This document shows positions 16,754 to 25,602 of a stretch of DNA of 64,000 bases, one piece after another. The stretch is from Arthrobacter sp. CAN_C5 (GTDB taxonomy: Bacteria; Actinomycetota; Actinomycetes; Actinomycetales; Micrococcaceae), in contig NZ_JAGGMZ010000001.1 in NCBI RefSeq assembly GCF_017875735.1, positions 2,232,001 through 2,296,000 on the forward strand, in the 5' to 3' direction. Numbering within the stretch: the first letter of the stretch is position 1; each line of letters starts with the position of its first letter. The position numbers and the translations under genes were made by a program. The notes beneath the pieces are model-generated. The model searched no databases. It was not told the origin of the DNA and saw nothing but the letters and a program-made list of their open reading frames with translations.

Positions 16754-17575
16754 GTGAGCGAACAAGAATCACTCCCCGGACAGAAGATCACCCCCGCACG
16801 CAGGCCCTTCGGTGTCGGCGTTGTCGGAGGCTCAACCGTGGTCATCGACTACGCGGGAGCCCGGTTCGTCACCGATCCGACCTTCGACCCGCCGGGCGTC
16901 CATGGCGTGATGGAGCGGATCGTGGCGCCCGCGATCCCGCTGGAGGACCTAGGCTCTGTCGATGTCGTGCTTTTGAGTCATGACGAACACAGTGACAATT
17001 TCGACTCCTCGGGCCGCGCGCTGGCGATGACAACGAAGGCGATCGTTACCGGGATGGGTGCCGCGAGACGCCTGGGTGCTCCTGCTGTCGGGCTGACGGC
17101 CGGCGAGTCCGTGTACTTCTCCACAGATGACCAGTCAGTGCCGGTCGAGATCACGGCAGTTGAGGCAGTGCACGGTCCCCTCGATGGGGCACAGGATGCG
17201 ACTGGCAACGTGAACGCAGAGGTGATCGGCTTTGTCTTGCGCACCCCAGGGCAGCCCACGGTCTACATCAGTGGCGACAACGCTTCAATGGCACCTCTTG
17301 CCGCGATTACGTCCCGGTTCCCGCAGATCGACGTCGCCATCCTCTTCACGGGAGCCGCGCGTCTGCCGAGTAAGAACGACGGGCGCCCACTGACCCTGAC
17401 ATCGCAGCGCGCCGCTGACGCCGCCGTGTTCATAGGTGCGCCTCATGTCGTGCCCGCGCACTACCAGGGGTGGTCGATGTACAGCGAGAACGCTGACGAC
17501 ATCGTGCGCGCCTTCGACGAAGCAGGCATCAAGCAGAGACTGCACATGAAGCCGGCAGGAACCTGGACGCTCTGA
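16754..17575 (+). CDS. MBL-fold (UlaG-like) metal-dependent hydrolase
   Basis: About 273 residues from GTG 16754. The metal site shows LLSHDEHSDNFD, then a distal VHGP and ISGDN, and a final PAHYQGW histidine, matching the beta-lactamase superfamily branch of UlaG/ComA-like hydrolases rather than classical HxHxDH enzymes. Substrate unknown. It is divergent from the DJ-1 gene behind a shared operator and followed, on the other strand, by a TetR gene. Confidence 0.85.
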   Translation: MSEQESLPGQKITPARRPFGVGVVGGSTVVIDYAGARFVTDPTFDPPGVHGVMERIVAPAIPLEDLGSVDVVLLSHDEHSDNFDSSGRALAMTTKAIVTGMGAARRLGAPAVGLTAGESVYFSTDDQSVPVEITAVEAVHGPLDGAQDATGNVNAEVIGFVLRTPGQPTVYISGDNASMAPLAAITSRFPQIDVAILFTGAARLPSKNDGRPLTLTSQRAADAAVFIGAPHVVPAHYQGWSMYSENADDIVRAFDEAGIKQRLHMKPAGTWTL

Positions 17576-17597
17576 GCGCCGCGACAGCTGCGGGAGC

Positions 17598-18215
17598 CTA
17601 CGCCCGAGTAGCTCGAGTCGGTTCTCCCAGGCGCAGAAGGCTCATGCTGTTCTCCCAGAGCTGATCCAGCTGGGTCGGATCGTTGAAGAGCTTCGCAAAC
17701 AGGACCAGACCTTCAAGCTGGGCGACGATCGACTTCGCCGTCTCCCTCGCGTTCCCGGAAAGTACCTGGGCGTCATCCATCGCTTCTTGCACGGCGCGCT
17801 CGACCATGTCGATCTGCTCGTCGAAGATGCCCTGCAGTCGCTCCCGAATCGGGTCATCCTGCCTGCTCATCTCCAACGCGAGGTTGCCGAACAGGCAACC
17901 CATTACCGAGCCGGCGCCCGCCAGCGAGGCGACCTGGATGTCGGCAGTGAGGCCGAACAGGTCACGGAGGCGCTCTAGAAGCGGAGCCTTCGCGTCGAAG
18001 ATCTTGGCCCACTCGGTGCCCTGCCAGACCCAGTGTTCTTCGATCACAGCAAGGGCTAGTGCCTGCTTGGACTGGAAGTGGTAGTAGAAGCTGCCCTTCT
18101 GCACGTCGGCGGTCGCGCAAATCTCGGCAATCCCGATCGAGCTGAACGACCGCTGACTGAGCAGGGCCGAGGCAGCCGCAAGCAGTCGCTCTCGTCCATC
18201 TGATGTTCTTTCCAT
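17598..18215 (-). CDS. TetR/AcrR-family repressor
   Basis: A 205-residue TetR protein whose HTH (SSIGIAEICATADVQKGSFYYHF) closely resembles that of the two other TetR copies; the C-terminal region shares GSVMGCLFGNLALEMS and IVAQLEGLVLFAKLFNDP. It is a clear paralogue but not part of the duplicated segment. An operator half-site (ACCGGTCAACT) lies 15 bp upstream of its start, so it probably regulates itself and perhaps the MBL/DJ-1 promoter. Confidence 0.9.
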   Translation of the reverse strand: MERTSDGRERLLAAASALLSQRSFSSIGIAEICATADVQKGSFYYHFQSKQALALAVIEEHWVWQGTEWAKIFDAKAPLLERLRDLFGLTADIQVASLAGAGSVMGCLFGNLALEMSRQDDPIRERLQGIFDEQIDMVERAVQEAMDDAQVLSGNARETAKSIVAQLEGLVLFAKLFNDPTQLDQLWENSMSLLRLGEPTRATRA

Positions 18216-18229
18216 GGTGACATCGTACG

Positions 18230-18240
18230 ACCGGTCAACT
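18230..18240. promoter_or_regulatory. TetR operator-like site upstream of the TetR gene
   Basis: ACCGGTCAACT at 18230-18240 matches the half-motif of the divergent promoters at 8.4, 16.7 and 35.4 kb. It lies just upstream of the leftward TetR gene and just after the end of the leftward aminotransferase gene. Confidence 0.5.
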
Positions 18241-18258
18241 ATAAAGAGGAATCAGTAG

Positions 18259-19533
18259 TTAGCCGAACGTCAGCCCACTGGTCGCATTCCTTACGTCATC
18301 TACTTCTGTTGGCTGCAGGGTCATCCTCCGGGTGCTGAGGAAGGTCGCGATCCGGCGGACGGCTTCCTTGATGTCCTCGGTGGTGGGCAGGATGACGAAG
18401 CGAAAGTGATCGGGTTGGTTCCAGTTGAATGCGGTGCCGTGGGATACGAGGATCTTTTGCTCCTCTAGCAGGTCCAGGACGAACTGCTCGTCGCTGGTGA
18501 AGCAGTACATGGCCGGATCGAGGCGGACGAAGAGATACATGGCGCCGGCGGCCTGCACGCAACTCACCCCTGGGATGGCGGTGAGCAGTTCGTGGGCGAG
18601 GTCGCGTTGCTCGCGGAGCCGCCCACCAGGCCGGATCAGGTCCTCGATGCTCTGGTACCCGCCGAGGGAAGTCTGGATGGCATGCTGGGCAGGGACGTTG
18701 GGGCAGAGCCGGAGCGAAACGAGTAGTTCCAGGGTCTCGCGGTAGGCCTGGGTCGCGACCCGGGGGCCTGTGATCGCCACCCATCCGGCTCTGTATCCGG
18801 GCATCCGGTACGCCTTTGAAAGACCGCTGAAGGTCAGCACGCAGACGTCGTCGGCGATGGCAGCGGTGTGGATGTGCGGTACGTCGTCGTAGATGATCTT
18901 TTCGTAAATTTCGTCGGAGAAGAGCACCAAGTCGTGTTGCCGTGCCAGTTCCACGAACTCCTCGATGATCCGCCGCGGGTAGACGGAACCGGTGGGGTTG
19001 TTCGGGTTGATGATGACGAGTCCACGGGTGCGCTCGGTGATTTTGGCTCGTACGTCGTCTATGTCGGGCCACCAGTTCTCGGACTCGTCGCACAAATAGT
19101 GGACGGGCGTCCCACCGCTGAGGGTGACGGACGCCGTCCACAGAGGGTAGTCGGGGGTGGGGATGAGTATCTCGTCGCCGTTCTCGAGGAAGGCCTGCAG
19201 CGTCATGGAGATCATCTCGCTGACGCCGTTGCCGATGAAGATGTCCTCGACGCCGATCTGCATCAGCCCGCGCGTCTGGTAGTACTGCGAGATCGCGGTG
19301 CGGGCCGAGAAGATGCCCTTGCTGTCGCTGTATCCCTGGGCCCCGCGGAGGTGATGGATCATGTCGACGACGATCGACTCCGGGGCTTCCAGTCCGAACG
19401 GCGCGGGGTCGCCGAGGTTCATCTTGAGAACGCGGTGCCCTTCGGCTTCCATCTTCCTCGCAGCGTGGGCGATCGGTCCTCGGAGCTCGTATCGAACGTT
19501 ATTGACCTTGCTCGAGTACTGCATGGGTCGCAT
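18259..19533 (-). CDS. AlaA-like class I/II aminotransferase
   Basis: Start at ATG 19533, eight bases after AGGAAGA. The ~424-residue protein has the fold-type I aminotransferase pattern: GYSDSKGIFSARTAISQYY, IFIGNGVSEMI, PTPDYPLWTA, INPNNPTGSVYPR, SDEIYEK and the PLP lysine in FSGLSKAYRMPGYRAGW. Length and motifs agree with alanine/glutamate-pyruvate aminotransferases such as AlaA. It makes or uses alanine from pyruvate (family knowledge). No clear operon partner; it ends 19 bp from the TetR operator. Confidence 0.88.
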   Translation of the reverse strand: MRPMQYSSKVNNVRYELRGPIAHAARKMEAEGHRVLKMNLGDPAPFGLEAPESIVVDMIHHLRGAQGYSDSKGIFSARTAISQYYQTRGLMQIGVEDIFIGNGVSEMISMTLQAFLENGDEILIPTPDYPLWTASVTLSGGTPVHYLCDESENWWPDIDDVRAKITERTRGLVIINPNNPTGSVYPRRIIEEFVELARQHDLVLFSDEIYEKIIYDDVPHIHTAAIADDVCVLTFSGLSKAYRMPGYRAGWVAITGPRVATQAYRETLELLVSLRLCPNVPAQHAIQTSLGGYQSIEDLIRPGGRLREQRDLAHELLTAIPGVSCVQAAGAMYLFVRLDPAMYCFTSDEQFVLDLLEEQKILVSHGTAFNWNQPDHFRFVILPTTEDIKEAVRRIATFLSTRRMTLQPTEVDDVRNATSGLTFG

Positions 19534-19842
19534 CGTTTTATCTTCCTGTCGCATATTTCGGTATCGAGCCGTGGCCTCGATCATGCATCCAGCACAGTTG
19601 TGCAGACCACCCTCAAATTGCGTCGGGCTACTCCACGCCCAAGCCTCAAGCCCAAGGACTAAGGCAGGTGAAAAGCCCTGTCTTAGTTCACGTGTCCACG
19701 AACATGGTTCACGCTCACCTGGCGTTGATGTCTGGCCAACTCGAGCAAGCACTGAGGTCAGTCTAGGGGAACAAATCCGCCTGACCGGAGAACCGGGGAC
19801 ATGGACTCCGCCCTCGAAGGAGCAGTACGCAGTGGACGTGGC

Positions 19843-20064
19843 TTAGGTGGTGCGCGTGTCGCGCAGGGCAAGTGTGCTGGTGACGCGGCGGACGGTGGAG
19901 ATGAGTCCGTCGACGTCGCTCGAGGTGGTGGTGAAGGAAGTGACGAAGCGGACCACTCCGGGTTCCAAGCGGTCGTGGTAGAACTGGTAGCCCCCGCTGA
20001 GCAGGGCGCCGATGACGTGTTGTGGGAGCTGACAGAACAGGATGTTCGCTTCGATCAGCCGGTT
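19843..20064 (-). pseudogene. Threonine aldolase-type lyase, C-terminal fragment
   Basis: Read leftward from ~20064, the frame encodes RLIEANILFCQLPQHVIGAL, GGYQFYHDRLEPGVVRFVTS, FTTTSSDVDGLISTVRRV and ends at TAA 19843-19845. This resembles the C-terminal domain of low-specificity L-threonine aldolase / beta-eliminating lyases (EAN...FV.LP, VRFVTSF.T...DVD). The PLP domain is missing, so the fragment is dead. A T-run at 20063-20069 marks the junction. Confidence 0.6.
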
Positions 20065-20184
20065 TTTTTACGCGATTGCCGGCGGGCCCGGAGCCAGAGC
20101 CGGTAGGGGCGGTTGCGGGTTCGGTTCGCTTGTACGAATTAGGGCGTCTGAGCGTTGAAGTGTCTCGGGTGACAGCCGGTGGCT

Positions 20185-21072
20185 TTAGATCGAGCCAAGT
20201 GCGGTTAGGGCTTGGCGTAGCCGGTCGGGGTGCTCAAGTTCAGGGAAGTGACCAGCGCCCTCATAGGCCACGACACGACCGTGTGGCAGGTAGGGCAAAA
20301 GGGACTCGGGATCGCTGCGTCGGTGACTGCGGTCGGCTCGGCCCCAGAGAAGCCTGACCGGCTGCGTAACTACTGGCAGCACAGGGGCGGGACGGGCAAA
20401 CCATGCCTGGGTGAGCGAGGCCAAGCAGAAGACTGCCCCGGAGCGCAGCGCTGTCGTTACCGGTTCAACGAACGGCTCACTGGATTGTCCGGGAGGAAGG
20501 GCGGTCTGGTACCACCGATCGGCCACCCAGCTAGGAACAACAGCCATGAGCACCTGCCCAATCAGCGGTGTCCGGATAATCCCGGTTGAGTCAATTCGTC
20601 GGGCCCAGGCCACCTCTTGGCTCCATTCAGGGATCTGTGCCAGCACTAGTCCTTCGACCAGGTCGGCACGACGTGCTGCAACCCGCAGCGCGACGTAGCC
20701 CCACACGCATGGGAACGCCAACGTAACCCTGGTCAGGTTCAGGTTCTCGAGCAATTGCTCAGTGACGGACTCGTACTCCGGCAGGGTAAAGCCGAAGCCG
20801 CGGCTCGGGCGAGAGAACCCGAACCCAGGCAGTTCCCCGCACACGACCCGATGCGTCGGGGCGAGCAGCTCGACCACGGCGTCGTAGTGCTCGATGACGT
20901 TCGGCGGGTCGCAGACCAGTAGCAGGACCGGACCGGTACCGCCGCTGTCGCGTACCCGGACCAGACCTGCATCAGTCGGGACGAAACGGATCCCGGGCCG
21001 GGTGGCCGCGGCACGCACGGCTCTGCTTGTCCCAAACCGCATTCGTGCAGTGTCGACCGATGAGGCATGCAT
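20185..21072 (-). CDS. Alpha/beta-hydrolase with an atypical nucleophile region
   Basis: A 295-residue alpha/beta-hydrolase: an early strand VLLLVCDPPNVIEHYD, GELPGFGFSRP after strand 4, an acid-bearing LLWGRADRSH and the catalytic-His loop GAGHFPELEHP. At the nucleophile elbow, where GxSxG is expected, the protein has TLAFPCVWGYVAL, so serine is replaced by cysteine or the site is lost. It could be a Cys-nucleophile hydrolase (as in dienelactone hydrolase) or a non-catalytic member. Nothing in the context shows the substrate. Confidence 0.8.
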   Translation of the reverse strand: MHASSVDTARMRFGTSRAVRAAATRPGIRFVPTDAGLVRVRDSGGTGPVLLLVCDPPNVIEHYDAVVELLAPTHRVVCGELPGFGFSRPSRGFGFTLPEYESVTEQLLENLNLTRVTLAFPCVWGYVALRVAARRADLVEGLVLAQIPEWSQEVAWARRIDSTGIIRTPLIGQVLMAVVPSWVADRWYQTALPPGQSSEPFVEPVTTALRSGAVFCLASLTQAWFARPAPVLPVVTQPVRLLWGRADRSHRRSDPESLLPYLPHGRVVAYEGAGHFPELEHPDRLRQALTALGSI

Positions 21073-21607
21073 GCATCCATGCTACTGGGTGCGATGGTAC
21101 GCCCTGGACCCAAGCAGGCGGGAGGGCAGCTGACGGCCCTTCTCTGGGAGCAGTGTAGCGGAACCCAGAACGAGCTCTGTGACTGTCCGAACGGAGGGAG
21201 TCAACCAGCTCCTGGTCACCGTCGGAGACAATCCGGACCGGCTTGAAAATGGGTGATGTGCTTAACCCGGCAAGATCTCACAAGACACGAAGCACTTCCA
21301 CGTTGTCCCGTTCACGTCGTGTGAGTGCGCGGAGAACTGCCGCTTCTCCGTGCCTTTCACGAGCTGCCCCGATGCGAAGATCGGTAGCCGCGGTTATGGC
21401 TGATTCCTGCTGACGGGCGGTGAAAAGGATCCGGCTTGGACGTGGAACACGCAAGCCGGAGCCCCCTCAAGAGCCTGCGCTCGGGTGGGTGCAGACCACT
21501 CGGATCGTCAGCTGATGCGGCGCTCTGAGCATGGGGCAGCCGTCCTTCACCTGGCACCCATGCACGTGATGCTTACGGGGAATTAGCGTTCAAGGTCATC
21601 CGCTGAC
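21073..21607. other. Gap of ~535 bp with a possible IS110 scrap
   Basis: No convincing gene. Around 21207-21250 one frame reads QLLVTVGDNPDRLEN, which resembles a conserved segment of other IS110-type transposases (LLVAAGDNPDRL), so a short insertion-sequence relic is likely. The rest shows no recognisable coding. Confidence 0.35.
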
Positions 21608-22684
21608 TCAGAGGTTGGTGACGAACGGTGCGGAGTGCAGGTGCCGTCCTGGCTTCACGCTGTGGGGAGCGGCGACTGCGTGGGGGCGCGAGGACCCCGG
21701 GGTATGGCCCGTCCATCGTTTGAAGGCGCGGGAAAAGGCGGCAGGTTCAGAGAATCCGACGAGATACGCCGTCTCGTTGACCGAGGTCTTTTGACCATTT
21801 AGGTAGTGCAGGGCGAGGTTATGGCGCAGCTCGTCGAGCACCACCTGGAAGGTGACCCCTTCCTCCCGCAGTCTGCGGTAGAGGGTCTGGCGACTGAGCG
21901 CCATCTTCTCGGCGATCAGCTCCATAGACGCATCGCCCGTGTGCAGGATCGGCATGAGCAGACTCTCAACCCGCCCACGTGTCGACTTGGACCCCTCCAA
22001 GGTCTGCAGCAGGCGCTCCGCATGCTCGCTTAGAATGCCGAAGGCGAAGCGCGGTTGCACCGCGATCCGTTCTGTAAGCCGAGCCTCCTCGACTCGCATG
22101 GCGTTCCAGTTGCTCTCGAACGTCGTCGGGACCTCGAAGAACTGCTCGTACTCCGCCTGGTAGCCCGGGGCGCTGTGCGTGACGTGAACCTCTCTGACCA
22201 GGGGGGTGTCCCAAAAGGAGCGCGTCAGCCGCATGAACCTGCCGAAGGTGACTTCGGTGAGCTCCGGGAAGTCGTTGGGGTGCGGCCGCGTGTCCACCAG
22301 CCACAACTGCGCGTTGCGCCGTTGCCACTGGAATCGATCAGTGGTCCCCACATCCACATCGAGGACGAGTTGCCCGTAGCGGTTGGCCTGCACGATCGCG
22401 TCCCGGACGGTCTCGCACGTATGGAAGATGAGGCCGACAATCGAGAACTCCTGCATATGCACGGTCCGGCCGAACTCGAGGGCGAGAGCCGGATCTCCGG
22501 TCAGCTCTTTGCTCGCCCGCATGAGGTCGAAGTACTCCGACATCAATACACGGCTGTCCCTGTCGCGTAATCGCTCGCGCGGAATGCCGGAGCGCAGGTG
22601 AAGTGCTTCACGGCTCGCGCCTTTGCGCACAGCGAGCTCGATCAGGCTCGCCGCGTTCCCAGCTGAGACGGTGGCTTCAGACAT
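21608..22684 (-). CDS. AraC-family regulator with arabinose-binding-like domain
   Basis: A 358-residue protein. Residues ~20-210 fit the Arabinose_bd (PF12625-type) domain of OruR/ArgR-like regulators (LALEFGRTVHMQEFSIVGL, THSAPGYQAEYEQFF); the C-terminus holds the AraC double HTH (MALSRQTLYRRLREEGVTFQ, VNETAYLVGFSEPAAFSRAF, KRWTGHTPGSSRP). It is divergent from two membrane-protein genes (22882 and 23403), which are plausible targets. Confidence 0.9.
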   Translation of the reverse strand: MSEATVSAGNAASLIELAVRKGASREALHLRSGIPRERLRDRDSRVLMSEYFDLMRASKELTGDPALALEFGRTVHMQEFSIVGLIFHTCETVRDAIVQANRYGQLVLDVDVGTTDRFQWQRRNAQLWLVDTRPHPNDFPELTEVTFGRFMRLTRSFWDTPLVREVHVTHSAPGYQAEYEQFFEVPTTFESNWNAMRVEEARLTERIAVQPRFAFGILSEHAERLLQTLEGSKSTRGRVESLLMPILHTGDASMELIAEKMALSRQTLYRRLREEGVTFQVVLDELRHNLALHYLNGQKTSVNETAYLVGFSEPAAFSRAFKRWTGHTPGSSRPHAVAAPHSVKPGRHLHSAPFVTNL

Positions 22685-22881
22685 GGGACAGGCTGAGATT
22701 GTCTCGTTTGATCAGGTTTCTGTCTCCTGGGGTCATGGGCCGCTCCCGCTCTGGGTGCGACTCTACTAGTGGAGGAGCCGAACCGAAAGGACATGTCGGG
22801 GTATCGATCCCTGACCAGCCCCCCAACGACTATCACCCACGCGGCTGCCGAAACTCCGACCGCAGAACGAGGAGCAAGCCC

Positions 22882-23337
22882 ATGTTGACCAGCCAGACCC
22901 CGCCCGTTCCCAAGGATAAACGCGCCGATCATTATCACCTGCCCGCGTATCGGATGAACCTCATGCGATTCGGCTATCTCGTGATGGGCGTCGGGCTCGT
23001 GATCGTGCGGTGGCCCGACCTGTTGAAAGCGTCCTCGCTGCCGCCGATGGAAGGAGTTGTCGTTTCCATGCTGGTCGCCATGTCCCTCCTGGCGTTCCTC
23101 GGGCTCTGGCGGCCCATCGCGATGCTGCCGATTCTCCTGTTCGAGGTCGCCTGGAAGCTGATTTGGCTCGGCACCGTCGCGGTGCCCCATCTGCTTGCGG
23201 ACGACATGGACGCGCACACCGAAAGGCTTTTAGGAGGCATCCTGTTGGTTGCTCTCATCGTCGCAATTACTCCGTGGGACTACGTGTGGAAGCGCTACGT
23301 GACAGCGCCCGGTGACCGCTGGCGGCGAGGCCCCTGA
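22882..23337 (+). CDS. Integral membrane protein, function unknown
   Basis: ATG 22882 follows GAGGAG. The 151-residue product has four hydrophobic segments and conserved-looking motifs at helix ends (YRMNLMRFGYLVMGVGL, RPIAMLPILLFEVAWKLIW, TPWDYVWKRYV). It resembles small actinobacterial membrane proteins of unknown function. It lies 65 bp upstream of the DUF2306 gene in the same direction, so the two may form an operon under the divergent AraC regulator. Confidence 0.7.
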   Translation: MLTSQTPPVPKDKRADHYHLPAYRMNLMRFGYLVMGVGLVIVRWPDLLKASSLPPMEGVVVSMLVAMSLLAFLGLWRPIAMLPILLFEVAWKLIWLGTVAVPHLLADDMDAHTERLLGGILLVALIVAITPWDYVWKRYVTAPGDRWRRGP

Positions 23338-23402
23338 GATTGGCGCTACCTGCAACACCTTCCGATCTCCGTACGACTTCAACCCTAGGAAGTGGGAGCG
23401 CT

Positions 23403-24089
23403 ATGCCCAGCAAGACATTCCTGGTGAATCCCACGACGACGGAAACCAAACGGAGACAATCCGCGTGGTTTGTGCCAACCGGGTTGATCCTTCTCAGCCT
23501 CTTCCCCGTCGTGGGCGGCGGGGTGCGTCTCACCGAACTGACGGGTGGTGCGGAGATCACACCGCAGAACGAGCGGTTCTTTGAATCGCCTGTCCCGATT
23601 TTTCTTCACATCGTCAGCGTCAGTGTGTACTCCTTGCTCGGCGCGTTTCAGTTCGTTCCCTCGCTTCGAGGTCGCGCCTGGCACCGGATCGCCGGGCGAG
23701 TCCTCGTGCCCACCGGTTTGCTGGCAGCCTTCTCCGGCCTGTGGTTGGCATACGCATACTTCCTGGCAATTGACGGTGCCGTTCTGCTTGTCGTGCGGTT
23801 GATCATCGGCTTGTCAATGGTGGTGAGCATCGTCCTCGGGTTGTTCTACGTGCTGAGAATGCGGGACTTCCTTCGGCACAGCGCCTGGATGACGCGTGCT
23901 TATGCAATAGGTGCAGCCGCCGGCACTGAGGCCCTCCTGATCATCGGACCCGAAATTCTCTCAAACCCACCGGATAACACAGCGCAGATCATTTTCACCG
24001 CCTCGGCTTGGGTTATCAACCTCGGTGTCGCCGAGTACGTGATCCACCGTCGGGTTCGGCGCGGCAGCCATCCGGGCCTCTCCGCCTGA
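23403..24089 (+). CDS. DUF2306 family membrane protein
   Basis: About 228 residues from ATG 23403. Features I associate with DUF2306 are the early PTGLILLSLFPVVGGGVRL, the HIVSVSVYSLLGAFQFVPSL and WHRIAGRVLVPTGLLAAFSG stretches, with a conserved HR pair, and a later RDFLRHSAWMTRAYAIG. Six to eight helices are expected. Function unknown; sometimes annotated as yndJ-like or heme-associated, but without proof. Confidence 0.8.
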   Translation: MPSKTFLVNPTTTETKRRQSAWFVPTGLILLSLFPVVGGGVRLTELTGGAEITPQNERFFESPVPIFLHIVSVSVYSLLGAFQFVPSLRGRAWHRIAGRVLVPTGLLAAFSGLWLAYAYFLAIDGAVLLVVRLIIGLSMVVSIVLGLFYVLRMRDFLRHSAWMTRAYAIGAAAGTEALLIIGPEILSNPPDNTAQIIFTASAWVINLGVAEYVIHRRVRRGSHPGLSA

Positions 24090-24359
24090 ATAGCCGGTGG
24101 CACCCAATCGCGATGACTGTTACTTTGCGGGGTGTGAAGGTCAGGGCCTTGGCCAGCACCGCCTCGGGGGCGTCCACCCGGGACCAGTCGTGAGCCGATA
24201 AACCTCCAGCAGGGGCGTCGGTCGGCGCAGGAGCGGTAGGGCGTGTGCCCTGCCGCTCCTGTCCTCTGCGTGGGCTTCTCCGAAGGTCTCCACCGCCTGA
24301 TCCGCCTCCACTGTCGCAGCCCCGGGCGGGGCTTCGGATGTTGCCTCGTCGGTGATGAG

Positions 24360-24500
24360 TTATTCCACCTCGCCGAGGCTGGAGCCCCATGCGGCGGGCT
24401 GGGTCAGGTGGTGCCGGGAGGTCGCCTCCGGTGAGCGCCACGTCTGGCGGGTCATGCGCTTGTCGAATCCGGCAAGGACCATGGCGGGCGTTGATTTCAT
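24360..24500 (-). CDS. Short ORF, possibly a broken gene
   Basis: ATG 24500 follows CGGAGG at good spacing; the 46-codon frame ends at TAA 24360-24362. The same frame stays open beyond the stop for about another 75 codons with acidic, protein-like sequence (TVEADQAVETFGEAHAED), so this may be one small gene interrupted by a nonsense codon. No family recognised. The rest of 24090-24580 shows nothing convincing. Confidence 0.25.
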   Translation of the reverse strand: MKSTPAMVLAGFDKRMTRQTWRSPEATSRHHLTQPAAWGSSLGEVE

Positions 24501-24584
24501 AGCCTCCGGTGGGCGACTGATCATTCGCACGGGGTCCCTCGATGCGCCGTGGCCTCCCCTGTTCGGGGGTGGAGGGCGGTGATG

Positions 24585-24637
24585 AGGACCTCCGGGGCGT
24601 GGCGGAACCGGATGGTTCCGCGCAGCCCGGAGGTCCT
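24585..24637. terminator. Long hairpin, probable bidirectional terminator
   Basis: AGGACCTCCGGG (24585-24596) pairs perfectly with CCCGGAGGTCCT (24626-24637), and an inner GCGGAACC/GGTTCCGC stem (24602-24609/24614-24621) extends it. It lies ~50 bp past the stop of the leftward dsbA-like gene. The outer arm sequence is shared with the inverted repeat at 3612-3670. Confidence 0.55.
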
Positions 24638-24684
24638 CCTTTAGTTTAGGCCCGGCGTGTCACCCTTGGCCTGGCCCGGTCCGG

Positions 24685-25390
24685 TCAGCAGCCCTCAGGG
24701 CCGCAGGCGGGACCATCGGCGGATGGAACCACGGACACCAGGGGGTGTGATTCCTGCCAGGCTTGGTCCAGGGCCTGGCGGAAGGTCTCGGTCGGCTGTG
24801 CACCGGAGATTCCGTACTTGCGGTCGATGACGTAGAAGGGCACACCGGAGATTCCGAGGGTGCGGGCTTCCTCGATGTCACGGCGGACGTCATCGGAGAA
24901 CCGGTCCCCGGCGACGGTTTCGCGGATCTCTTCCTCGCTGATGCCGGTGCCGGTGCCGGTGCCGATGGAGATGAGGACGTCCACGTTGGAGGTGTCCAGT
25001 CCCTGCTCGAAGTGCGCCGACAGGACAGCTTCCTTGGCAGCGTCTCCGTGTCCGTGGGACCGGGCCAGGTGGAGGAAGCGGTGGGCGGTGAAGCTGTTGC
25101 CGACAACGGCGCGGTCGAGGTCGAAGTTCAATCCCTCGCCCTTGGCCTGCGCCAGGAGGGTCTCCCACATCTGCCTTACCTGCTCCGGAGAGATGCCCTT
25201 GCGCTTGGCGAGGTACTGCTCGTAGGTGCCGTCGTAGTGGGTGGGAAGGCTGGGATCGAGCTGGTAGCTCTTCCATATGACTTCCACGCTCTCGCGGTGG
25301 GGGAAGTCCGCGAGGGCCTTCTCGAAACGGCGTTTGCCCACGTAACACCAAGGGCATTTCACATCGGACCAGATCTCAATTGTTGTCATA
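24685..25390 (-). CDS. DsbA-family (FrnE-like) oxidoreductase
   Basis: Start at ATG 25390. The thioredoxin-like protein (~234 residues) has the CPWC active site at residues 12-15 (WSDVKCPWCYVGKRRFE), a helical insert and the cis-Pro loop GISGVPFYVI, as in DsbA/FrnE-type 2-hydroxychromene isomerase relatives. The C-terminus ends CGPEGC, a Cys pair that may bind metal or arsenic. Its promoter carries the same 20-bp operator as the arsR/flavoprotein promoter, which ties it to arsenic or thiol stress. Confidence 0.88.
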
Positions 25391-25410
25391 GCGCTCAGCA
25401 TACACTCGCA

Positions 25411-25430
25411 TTGACAACCATCGATATGTG
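25411..25430. promoter_or_regulatory. ArsR-type operator upstream of dsbA-like gene
   Basis: ATTGACAACCATCGATATGT occurs here and, base for base, at 27928-27947 upstream of arsR. The flanking CAGCATAC-CTCG bases are also alike. The ATCGATAT core and the placement over the promoter fit an ArsR/SmtB operator controlling both leftward genes. Confidence 0.7.
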
Positions 25431-25602
25431 TCTTCATACTCGGTAGCACGGACCGCAGCCGGCAGCTCTTGAACGCTCCGGCTCATGAGATCCGACACCG
25501 CCACCCGGCACCGCCACCACATAGCATCGCCGTCACACGACCACGGCACACCTGCTGAACCTGCTCTTCACCGGCACAATCGAGGACCCGAGGGGCACCT
25601 AC

